A stretch of 64,000 nt of DNA, from assembly GCA_018873225.1 (NCBI GenBank), contig JAEILZ010000002.1, positions 1,116,001 to 1,180,000 of the forward strand, in the 5' to 3' direction. Position numbers and translations under genes: made by a program. The notes under the pieces are model-generated. The model saw only the letters and a program-made list of their open reading frames with translations, made no database searches and had not been told where the DNA came from. Source of the DNA: [Phialemoniopsis] sp. UDSM-2020. Lineage: Eukaryota > Ascomycota > Sordariomycetes > Thyridiales > Thyridiaceae. Position 1 is the first letter of the stretch, and each line of letters begins with the position of its first letter. Shown piece by piece: positions 22,674 to 32,837 of this stretch.

Positions 22674-23193
22674 TGTCCCAATCGCCAGCATGTGCTCGGC
22701 ATAACAAAAATAGACGATCGTCGTTCGAGCTTATCTCCCCCTAAAGCTTGCCGAGCTTGATCGCCAGCAAGCTGTAAGCACTGCCTGCTTGGACTTTTTG
22801 CAGGTCTGACATCACAGGGCGTTTGTGTAATGTTGTAGGGGGCGATCCTCTAGCCACTTTAGACCACAATATTCGAGGCTGTCCTGTTGATGTGGGAACT
22901 TGGCCTCCGTCAGCGGTGCCCACAGCTGGCCCTGTGGGGCGTATTCAAATACGAAATGCACTCGATTGGCTGGACTGTCGCCAGATGTGAATGAACCATC
23001 CTTGGTCATCCTGTTAGTGCCCCTGGACATTCTGCATGTGTAGGGCTCGGGGATCCCCAGATATGTCCACGTCCCGCGACGTTGGATATGTACCCGGCGA
23101 ACATATATAAAGAAGAAGCTCTCGACGCGCCAGCCAGTCCCGTAATGCTAACTTTAAATCTTTAACCTTCATACACGTAAATCCGCCCTCAAC
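22674..23193. other. Intergenic, upstream of PLAC8 gene
   Basis: No coding signal supported. A TATATAAA box at 23104-23111 lies about 85 bp before the PLAC8 start. Confidence 0.4.
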
Positions 23194-23795
23194 ATGACCC
23201 ACCCAGAGAACAACGTGCCAGCATCCGCGGCCGCTGCCCAGACAAACGGCCACGGGGCTGCCGCCGCACACCGGCAAAGTTCGCAGTGGAATGAGGGTCT
23301 AGGCTCATGCTTCTCGCCATTTGACACATGTACGTGCACAAGAGATGGCCTCGCACGGCTTGCGATCACCGGCTAACTTATTCACTCCAGGCATGGCAAC
23401 ATGGTGCTTCCCTTGCGTCACCTACGGCAAGACCGCGGCAAGGAGGAGAGACCCCAGTCTGAAAGAGTACAACGGTGTCAACAATGAGGTATGTGACTCT
23501 AGCTCGATCTACTACGCCTCGGCTTGCCGTCAAACTTGCTAACAACTCGTAACAGTGCTTGGTCTACTGCGGTCTCAGCGTTATCCTGATGGGCTGGATC
23601 CCTCAGATGAAGAGGCGTACACAGATCAGAGAACAGTACGGCATTGAGGGATCATCTGGTGGCGATTGCATGGTCGCTTGCTGCTGCCCGTGCTGCGGGC
23701 TGATCCAAGACGACAAAGAGGTCACGTTTCGCGAGGGCTTCTCGAAGAACGAGGGCTACCAGCAGAACGGCGAGATGACTTACCCTCAAGCGTAG
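23194..23795 (+). CDS. PLAC8-family cysteine-rich protein
   Basis: Exons 23194-23329, 23391-23488 and 23556-23795 (157 residues); introns of 61 and 67 nt with good consensus (GTACGT...CCAG, GTATGT...CTAAC...ACAG). After an Ala/Gln-rich N-terminus comes the domain: LGSCFSPFDTC, then WCFPCVTYGKTAAR, then a hydrophobic LVYCGLSVILMGWIP segment, and the CMVACCCPCCGLIQD cysteine block. Relatives (plant PCR, fungal PLAC8 proteins) sit in membranes and are linked to cadmium or zinc resistance and cell-size control; the role here is not known. The spliced product matches the whole domain, so the model is firm. Confidence 0.9.
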
Positions 23796-24125
23796 CAGAT
23801 GAATACCCATGGACTGTGTTTGCTTCGAAGCGTATTTGTATAGTTGCTCTTGTGTAGTCCGAGACTTGATTTGATTTGGGGAGCTTTCTGCGAGACTGCT
23901 ATGGTTCAATAGACATGACCTGGTATCATACTGCAATATGTTAACGAAGGAGACTTATGAATTTGACATAATTATCTACAGAAATTCCGCGATCGACCGT
24001 GGATGTTCCTGACCTTCAGACTAGACTGTGCACATTTCGCCTTTTCTCTTCCTTCAAGCTTGAAAAAGACCACAGGAAGGTCCACTTCTAACATGAACCG
24101 TGGAAATCATCTTCAACGTCAGGAC

Positions 24126-24416
24126 TTAGGCATCTTTGGGATCCCCACCCTTCCAAACTTTCTCAAAAGCCTCGATAGCTTTCTTCGCCTCGGCCCTCTT
24201 TGCTTTTATCGCCTCATTCGCAGATCGTGAACCTGAGCCCACGCCATAACTAATCTTTCGATTGACAGTATCTTCGATATCGAGAAAATAGTCCACAATT
24301 GGCGGGTTCTTGCTTTGTCTATGAATATGATATTAGCAATTACCTACTCAATAGACTGGAGGCAATGGTCTTTACTTGGACTTGGATCCAGAGCTCGCGT
24401 GCTTTGATGGGGACAT
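24126..24416 (-). CDS. Small spliced gene, 77-residue Lys/Ala-rich protein of unknown function
   Basis: Too short for a simple ORF scan. Exon 1 is 24416-24376 (MSPSKHASSGSKS) and exon 2 is 24318-24126. The 57-nt intron 24375-24319 has GTAAAG, a GCTAAT branch site and TTCATAG, and joining is in frame. The product continues KNPPIVDYFLDIEDTVNRK and ends with a charged helix (AIKAKRAEAKKAIEAFEKV) and DPKDA. It is probably soluble, with a Ser/Lys-rich basic N-terminus and a C-terminal amphipathic helix. I do not recognise a family. Support is the open frame across a well-formed intron and the protein-like composition; there is no homology evidence. Confidence 0.6.
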
Positions 24417-25675
24417 CTCTGTTTGAAACAAGAGCGAGAATGTTCAATGGCAAGTTTTACTTTCGATATGCGCTTTGACTTCCAAGGTTCGGGGCGAGAC
24501 AGTAGGTGGCAGGTAGAGAGGGCGAGGTCTGTGTTGGATCATATGTCTGTTCAATGTCGACTTCTGTCCTTCAATTTATGATCATGACTGAAAGCAGATT
24601 ATGTCGCGAAACGTTATACCTATCCAACTCGACGTATCTGGTTCTATACACAGACATGTGGTTGACACATCATGGTTGACAGAATCTTCCACCTCGGTCT
24701 GCCAAAATCTGTGCTTTGGCGTTATTACTTGACAAAATCGCTGAAGCGTTTTCCTTGCACAAATTCGACGAAAGAAAAAAGCTCTGCTTCTGAGGTGAAC
24801 TTATCGTCTGAAAGCATGGGAACCGCTAGGTCTACTGCCTGTTTGAAAGGAAAAGATTATGGCAACATGATGCGGTTGCCAAACCTTCCAATGACTGGCT
24901 GACATGGCAGATTTTGTCAGCCTGGGTTGGATATACAAGGGGCTAACCAACCGCAGCCCATGGAAGGTTGCCCTGCCTTTGGCCCTGAATTGACTCCGAC
25001 AGCTGACAAAATCGGCACTTACAACAATTTCATGTTCGATTCGACGGCACAAACAAGGAATAACGAAATGAAGATCGGCTGTAATACGTAATCATTTGGT
25101 GTATTCAAGGTGCATCAGCGCGAACCAATGCAGCGCCACAGTTTTCGTGCGACAAGCTGGATACATGCCAGAATCTGCCTGCCCAAATGTGTGTGCCAAA
25201 ATATGTGTGCCAAAATATGTGTGCTAAAATATGCACGTTTCAACCGGGGTGTTGGCAGCATTAGGCACATCATGTGGCCGAGTTGAATTTCGACAAGGCT
25301 GTATTCCGGGGGCGTCGGCACCGTACCTTAGTATCGCTCGCAGGGACTCTGCCTGTGCGATTCAGTTGCGAGATTACCTGACCACACTATGCAGAGCATG
25401 TAGGGTGCTGTCCAATGAGTGCCGACGACGCTTCCCAGTTGCAAAGTGGTGTGAACATTGCGGGCTGCCAAGGTTGGCATTGGCCAGCGGCTGAGGCTTG
25501 CCTGCAGGTATGCTGAGCGCCAATGGAGGAGAGCTGACGAGCCATTCGCCATGCTGACGCGCCCCTTTCCCATGTGTTCTTTGCCATTTCCCCTCTTTCC
25601 TTCCGTCCTAGGCTTCCACTTCACTTCACTCACCTCCCCTTCCAAACACCAAACCAGCATCCGTAGTCGCGAAAC
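24417..25675. other. Intergenic region containing a 14-bp tandem repeat
   Basis: Between the divergent small gene and the NACHT gene. Several short frames, none convincing. It holds the repeat at 25181-25236. Confidence 0.4.
25181..25236. repeat. 14-bp tandem repeat, four units
   Basis: Units GCCCAAATGTGTGT, GCCAAAATATGTGT (twice, identical) and GCTAAAATATGCAC lie head to tail. A simple minisatellite about 440 bp before the NACHT gene start. Confidence 0.85.
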
Positions 25676-28600
25676 ATGTCCGGCCTCGAGGCTCTCGCCG
25701 CGTTCGGCCTGGCGTGCAACATCTTCCAGACCATCCAGTTCGGTCGCGATACGATTTCCGTTATCAAACGTGTCTACAAGGACAAGTCTCCCGACCCGTC
25801 ACTGGCCGAAAACGCGAAGGTTCTGAAGGATATCGCACAGCGCCTTTCTGCTGTCCCCAGCCAGGCGGGGCCACGTTCAGCTTCCGAAACACAGCTTTTG
25901 GCAGTCGCCAAAAAATGCCATGACGCTGCACGAGACCTCCAAGAGGAGATAGCCTTTTTGGTTGAATGTTCAAGCAAAGGCAGGTTCGTCGAGACACTGA
26001 AAATTGCGGCCAAGACCACCTGGCGCGCGCGACGTCTCTCCAGGTTGGAGAAGGTGCTCATAGATGCCGAGAGACTGATGCAGACCAGCCTACTCGAGCA
26101 ATTTCGGTAAGCTTATAGCCCTTCGGTCTAAATGATGAAGCTTACCAAAATTTCCTCAAAGCAAAAAGCTACATGATCTACATATCGATCTCGAACAATG
26201 CAATGAGAACTTGAAGCTATTTATTACTCGATATCAAGAGGGCTGCTGCAAAACCAACGATCTCGTTTCCCGGGAAATGATCAAAACCCAGCATCACATT
26301 ACAACCGAACTTGGCAAAACCGAGACGAATATCAGGATGGTCACGAGTCAATCGACAGCGGCAATCACTGAACGGATCAAAGTCTTAGGAGATGATGCAG
26401 TGGCACTTGCAAAGCGCGAGCGCTTACTCAAGAGTCTCAAGTATTCAGAAATGAATGCACGCCGAAATCAGGTATCCGCGTCATATGAGTCCACTTGCTC
26501 ATGGATTTTCGATGCAAAACACCGATCAAGACACAATATCCGAGATTCCGACTACGACTCCGATTTCGGGTACGATTCCGATGACAACCACAGCGAAGTG
26601 TCAAGTGTAGAGAGCGACGAATCTTGGCAAACCGTAGACACCACAAGTGACGGATCTGACAAATATACAAACAACGACGATGACAGTTCTATCGACGCAT
26701 TTCTCGAAGCGGAAAGCGGGGAGTGGGATAGTTTCACTGAATGGCTCATGTCAAATGCCAGTATCTACTGGATCAGTGGCAAGCCGGGATCAGGAAAGAC
26801 TACCCTGGTGAAGTATATATTGGAAAGTCCAAAGACCAGAGCTGCGCTCGATGTATGGAGATCCAACGCAATCATCATTTCCCATTTCTTTTGGAAACCA
26901 GGAACAGAGCTCCAACAAAGCTTCAAAGGGCTCGTATGCTCCTTGCTTCATCAAATTCTCCTTGAAAATGCAGCCGCCCAGGCCTTCCTTCTTTCCGACT
27001 CGACAGAAAACGGACACAGAGATTCTGAAGCTGATTGGTCAACAGACGAACTGCTGTCTGCCTTCCATCACGTTGTCTTTTTCGTCAACAAGCCTTTGTT
27101 CATCGTTATTGATGGATTAGATGAGTGCGACTTTGGGAGTGAGATCGAGATACTCTTTGAATTTGTCAGACAACTCTCCCAGAAGATGGATCTGAAGGTG
27201 TGTTTTGCAAGTCGCCCAGAGCCGCACCTGCGATATCGTTTGGAGCAATACCCACATCTGCGGCTCCAGGATCTCAATTATAACGATCTTTGCATATATG
27301 CAAAAGAGAATCTCAAATCGGACAGTCTCCAAGGTAATCTGACCGAAATGGAGATGAGTGGGCTGTTCAAGGCTCTGATAACCAAGGCTGAGGGAGTATT
27401 TCTATGGCTGTGTCTTGCAATCAAGAACCTCAGACGGGGATCGGACCATCGGAATGACTTTGAAACGTTACTCGAAAGGATCAAATCACTACCTGACGAT
27501 TTGAAAGGTATGTACCAGCTCATGTGGGCTCGGACGAAAGGTGACCCAGCAACCTACGGGATCTTGGCGGCTCTGATCTTCAAGATTGTCATCCGTGCAA
27601 ACAATGACGGATGGCGGATCGGACACCAGCAGTGCACACCGTTCGATGCCTTATTGTCAACGACTACCATTGCCGACGACATAATTCACCATTCTCCGTT
27701 GCCGACCGCACAATCACTACACCACAAATGCAAAGATATGATTCGGAGAGTAGACACACACTGTGCGGGGCTGCTTGAAACATCCCCGAACACTGGAAAC
27801 AGAGATTGGAAGCTATACAGCTGGAACGACGAAAGTTATGAGGTCTTGGGCCCATTCCTCAGTGGTCAACTCGTTATTCGCTTCATCCACCGATCCGCAT
27901 ATGACTTCCTTACGGACACCCGAGAAGGCCAGGATATACTAGGACACGACGCCTGCTCAATGTTAGATGTCGATGTGCGTCTGATCAAGTCCAGGCTGGC
28001 GATATTACGTCTTTTTCTAAGATTCAAGGCCGGGCATCTGTCAAACGTTACGGAACAAGTTCTGGTCGACATGGTCCATCTTTGGCGAACTCACCAACCC
28101 CCCTCCAGGGACCTGGTAATACAGAGCAATGATATAATGTCAATCTGTGAGACTTTGTGTGCTTCTAAGTATCTATTCTCCAGAAGACTTTTCGACAGGT
28201 CTCTCGAGTTCGGGGGGCGGTTGAACTTCCTTTTTGAGGCGTCACGGTATGAGCTTTACTGTTTCATCCTCTCCGAGCTCGAGAACGCAGCATGTACATA
28301 CGAAGAGCATGAGAGATCAAGAATTCTTCTCTATACATGCGATGTACTGAACCCGTCGCAATATCAATGGTTCCGGGATTTTTCACACGACGAACTGGTA
28401 CGAAAATGCTTGCGACGCGGCGTTGATCCCAACTGGAAAGGACCAATGCCGTCTTTTCATTTCCCTGATTATTGGGAGCTACGTAGCCCTTGGTCCGCAT
28501 TCCTCACTCACGTCGTTGTATATGATCCACCGACATCAGCTGATGCGGCAATCCAAAGGCTAGAGTCTCTCCACGTCTTCGTGCAGAGTGACGCCGACTT

Positions 28601-29192
28601 GCGAGAGGTGTTCCCTATCGACGTTCATCTTGGCAGCTTGCTGCCCTTTGACCTTAACGGGCCTTTCAGCAGCACCAACAGAAGGTTGTATGTGGTGGTG
28701 TCACTGCAGGCAGCTACCTTGTTGAAGCTAGCATTGGAGTTGATAGTAAAGGCAATTCCTTCCTTGGACAGAATGACGGATATTAAGAGGACCTACGACC
28801 ATCTTTGCCAGCGCTGTGTCTTGGATATCCAAAGACCGCGTGTTTTGGGAGCCCTTTTCCCGCATCCTCCTCCCACTCAGTCGAAACATGGTTTTAGTGA
28901 ACAAGGATGCGACCAAATATTGAATTGGTTGTATAACGATATACGCAGGTCTGATAGACCCCTGAATGAAACTCGTGTTTTCACGACAGCAGAATTCGAT
29001 TCACTTCTCAGAAGACACACCGAGGAAAACCCTCCGCCACTTTTAGAGATGCTTTGTCGTCTCGGTTTTCTCTTCAAAAAGCCTGACTTGGAAGACGACC
29101 CAGAAGTCGCAGCCTTACTACGATCGAGACTGAGCAAGAGCCAGCGCGTGCACTTGAACAAATCTCGGTACGAGGAGTTCCCGAGAATATAG
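25676..29192 (+). CDS. NACHT-domain STAND protein (fungal NLR-like)
   Basis: Exon 1 is 25676-26106 and exon 2 is 26162-29192; the 55-nt intron joins LLEQFR to KKLHDLHIDLEQC (1153 residues). The N-terminal ~180 residues begin MSGLEALAAFGLACNIFQTIQF, a start typical of the helical effector-like domain of many fungal NACHT proteins. A very acidic Asp/Ser/Tyr stretch (about 265-330) precedes the NACHT core: Walker A GKPGSGKTTL (~350) and Walker B VIDGLDEC (~463), followed by a CFASRPEPHL sensor segment. The C-terminal ~500 residues lack visible ankyrin, WD or TPR repeats. Such proteins act in non-self recognition and programmed cell death; partner and trigger unknown. Confidence 0.88.
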
Positions 29193-29600
29193 TCTGGGTA
29201 GACTGGCTGTATATAGACATGACATAGTATACTGTTCCATAGATAGACTCTGGAGCTGCAGCGTACTTGAAGCGGGAGTCACGAAGATTCATCAATGTTT
29301 ACGGATCTAGAACACAGGCGTGCAAGTCCTGGGCATCTTTTGCAAGAGCCACGCAAATAATCGAAACGCAAGCTCAGCTTTTATATCTCGTCACACATCC
29401 TGTGCCAAAGGGGTCCGTGTATAGGGAGCCCTTTGATTTTGAGCGATGGCAAACCGGTGTCTAGAGTTGCCTGACGATTTATTATTAGCACTCCAATGAA
29501 GATCACCCTTACTTTGCTATTCTCTGCATGGAAGCCGCAGTACGGTGATGACTATCGCCAAAATGCCTCTGGTAATGGCACGGGGTTCCTCGTACATGCC
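29193..29600. other. Intergenic, convergent 3' region
   Basis: Between the NACHT gene and the 3' end of the sulfatase relic. Nothing recognised. Confidence 0.4.
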
Positions 29601-30434
29601 TTAGACATAGAACACCCAGTTATTGCCATAGTCAAAGGTTTGCTTGCGCAATCGGCCACCTTCTGTGCGGTCTCCATGCGGCTTCACAGCCTCGTTGCTC
29701 TCCTTCTCTGGAATGAATGCGAGCTCGCACGACTCAAAGTACATCTTGGGCTGTTTGTCGTAGAATTCGTCGAAGTCGCTGTTCAAAGCCTGCGCCAGAG
29801 AGAGCACTGGGCTGTCTGGATGTAACACATCCCAGGGCCTCGTGCAGTCGCGATCTTTGCATCCCTTGAGCACCATCATCAGCGCATCCAGACGTGTGAC
29901 AACCTGCTCCATCTGACGTCCTGCGATGGCGAACTCGGCAGCTGCTTTGGAGTTGCTGAATAAGTTGACGGTTTGGTGCGGGTCAATCTAAATTGACAAT
30001 GTTTGCGGTTAGCATCATCACGGAAGCGTCAAATGGAACAGCGGCGACCATGTGTACTCACCTTCAGGTCATAAAGCTCCTTCTCGTTCGTGCACCACAC
30101 GGCATAGTAGAGGCTGAAGTCCTCCCCAATCAATCGTAGGCCTTTGTATGTGTTGTTCGTGTACACGTTAATCTTGTGTCCCGCCTCGAAGTTCTGATTG
30201 CTGCGGTAGCCGTAGATCCCTTCTGGGATACCCTGTTGTTGCCAGGAGTTAGGAGCGGGGTTCGCGGATCACGGAGACGAGATGAATGAATTCACTAACA
30301 TAGCCCCAGTATTCGATGCTGGCATGTTCAGTAGTGAAATGTTCTGCCTCTCTGTCGTTGAGGGGAATGGGCTCCCCATCTAGCTGTTTCTTGACGCCCG
30401 GCGAGTTGCAAGGTCGCCACACTAGCCCGCACAC
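29601..30434 (-). pseudogene. 5'-truncated arylsulfatase (C-terminal part only)
   Basis: Three intact-looking exons: up to 30434-30299, 30232-30062 and 29987-29601. Joined, they give the C-terminal third of a fungal sulfatase: LDGEPIPLND, EYWGY, YGYRSNQNFEAG, TNNTYKGLRLIGEDFSLYY, the Cys-containing VWCTNEKELYDLK, DPHQTVNL, RLDALMMVLKGCK and WDVLHPD. Splice sites in this part are still good. Upstream of about 30434 the frame breaks. A remnant of the preceding motif (TLQLAG) is in another frame, and the catalytic C-x-P-S-R formylglycine site and metal-binding N-terminus are absent. The D-lactate dehydrogenase gene starts only ~300 bp away on the other strand. Reads as a truncation at a rearrangement or deletion. 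Confidence 0.8.
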
Positions 30435-30746
30435 TAAATCCTCTTGGGAGTGCGGGTTGAAGCAAGTGGATCGACGGATGAGTCGAATGCAGCTTAGCGT
30501 GGTTGGACAAGGAGCGCGGATGACACGCGCCGCCGAGACCCGCGCATTCGGCTCTTCTCAACATCATCATGATCCGAAAGGCTACTTTCTCCATCCCCTC
30601 GGCCTGCGGAATCGTTCCGGACACTCGCATCGCGGCTTTCGCATTAACACGTCCCGAGCTTGCATCTTTGGCCGAGCTAGTTTGGATGAATAAAGAGCAG
30701 GAGCCGCACTACCTTGGAACTGTGCACTTTTACCCCCTAAAGATCC

Positions 30747-32486
30747 ATGAGAACAAACATGAAGGCAGCGTTACGCATCGTGCAAAGCGCGCCTGCGCGA
30801 GTTCGGCCGCATGCGCCGCGAGCAAAGCAGAGTTTCCAGCGTACGACATTAGGCTCGCCTCGATGGTCGTCGTCTACGCGAGGGCAGCCGGCTGCCAATT
30901 GGTCCGGCCTTGCCTACGGAGCGGGCGGGCTGGTGTTAGGATTTCTTCTTACAGCCGCGGTCGTTTCAAGCAGGAAAGACAGTCCGAACGAGAAGAAACG
31001 AGTTGCCTTTAAGCCGCGCTACGCAAACGAGTCGGCGATGTTGACCGTAAGCAGAGTCCAGGAAACGCGAGGGAAGCAGTCCAAGAGCTAATGGGGTCGC
31101 TAGGCGGTCAAGGAGATACGGTCTGCACTCGGTGACGATGCGGTGAGCATGGACGCCGACGACATCGAGAGCCACGGTCACTCGGAGGCCTCGACATCCA
31201 ACACAACTGCTCGCCCGTTTGCGGTAATCATGCCGACTTCCACTGAGAGTGTATCGGCCGTCGCACGGATCTGTAGCAAACACAAAGTGCCTATGATTCC
31301 GTTTGGAGCAGGATCCAGCGTCGAGGGCAACGTCTGTGCCCCTTACTCTGGATTCAGCATCGACTTGTCCAAGATGGACAAGGTCATCGCTTTCCATGAG
31401 GAAGATATGGATGTTGTGGTGCAACCTGGCGTCAACTGGACTCATCTGAACGAAGTCCTACGACCTTCGAGACTATTCCTCCCGCTCGACCCAAGTCCGA
31501 CTGCACAGATTGGTGGCATGATCGCAACAAACTGCAGTGGGACAAACGCGATGAGATACGGCACGATGAAGGACTGGGTTGTCAACTTGACTGTCGTCCT
31601 TGCCGACGGCAGAGTGATCAAGACGCGTCGGCGACCGCGCAAGACATCTGCAGGCTACAACCTGAACTCTCTGTTCACCGGTTCTGAAGGCACCCTCGGC
31701 ATCATCACCGAGGCCACCTTGAAGCTGGCAATCATTCCCACACATTTCGGTGTGGCTACAACGTCCTTCCCTACGGTCAAAGACGCTTGCAGCGCAGCTA
31801 CAACCATGATGCGCCGCGGCATTTCTCTTGCAGCTCTGGAGCTTATGGACGACGTACAGATGCGCGTGATTAACCAGACGGGTGGCGTGGGAGGCAGAAC
31901 GTGGCCCGAGAAGCCGACTCTCTTCATCAAGTTCTCTGGTGGTGCCGCTGGTGTCGTGCAGGACAGCATCAATGCGGCAAAGGCAGTCTCTACATCATAC
32001 TCTGGTTCTGATTTCACGGTAGCAAAGGACGAGAAGTCCATGAACGACTTGTGGTCGGCAAGAAAGCAGGCACTTTGGGCCATGCTCGCCGTACGGCCCG
32101 AGGGAACACAAATTTGGTCAACAGACGTCGCTGTACCTCTATCACACTTGGCGGACATCGTCGAAGAGTCCAAGAGCAACGCGTCCAGGCTTGGGCTCTT
32201 TTCGAGCGTTCTCGGCCATGTGGGCGACGGCAACTTCCATCAGTCAGTCATGTACAACCCCGACAAGCCGGAGCAAGTCCAGGGAGTCAAGGACTGTGTG
32301 GACACTATGATCATGACAGCCTTGGCAATGGATGGGACGGTGTCAGGAGAGCATGGGATCGGACTTGGGAAGAGGCATTGCTTGGAGAAAGAGCTCGGAC
32401 CCGAGACCATCGAATTCATGAGATCCCTTAAAAGGAGTCTCGACCCGCACTGGCTGTTGAATCCTGGGAAAGTCATTAGCTTTTGA
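30747..32486 (+). CDS. D-lactate dehydrogenase (cytochrome), mitochondrial
   Basis: Exon 1 is 30747-31046 and exon 2 is 31113-32486; the 66-nt intron 31047-31112 (GTAAGC, GCTAAT, TCAAG) joins SAMLT to EIRSALGDDAV, giving 557 residues. The basic, Arg/Ser-rich N-terminus and a hydrophobic segment (~52-75, LAYGAGGLVLGFLLTAAVV) look like a mitochondrial presequence and inner-membrane anchor. The FAD-binding type 4 domain shows MPTSTESVSAVARIC, PFGAGSSVEGN and GTNAMRYGTMKDWV with SEGTLGIITEATLKL; the C-terminal FAD-oxidase domain shows GHVGDGNFH and GEHGIGLGKR. The enzyme oxidises D-lactate to pyruvate and passes electrons to cytochrome c. A second in-frame ATG lies at 30759. Confidence 0.92.
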
Positions 32487-32837
32487 TACATCAGTACAAT
32501 TCGATAAATCCGACATTATTTAGATAGCAAACGTTACCCAACAGTGTATTCGATAAGAAGTTTCTCAGCAAATTTGGTGCTCGCACGTTGATGACCACCT
32601 CACAGTCCAGGTGCTTTTGTATACAGTAGGGGGTGCCCCGCCTAATGTGGAGGCTCCAGGGCTGTAATTAGCGCGTCCTGAACCCCAAGCTCGCGTGGAC
32701 ACCATCGCTAAACGGGGCACGTCGCATCATCCATGAATAGGGTCAAGCAACGACGTTCGCACTGCGGCCCAAATTCTCCAGAACATCTGAGACGCTTGAC
32801 TTCATAAAAAACCCTGTGATATACACAGCTCCGAGCG
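32487..32837. other. Intergenic, nothing recognised
   Basis: 3' region of the D-lactate dehydrogenase gene and promoter of the regulator gene. No repeat or RNA gene seen. Confidence 0.4.
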
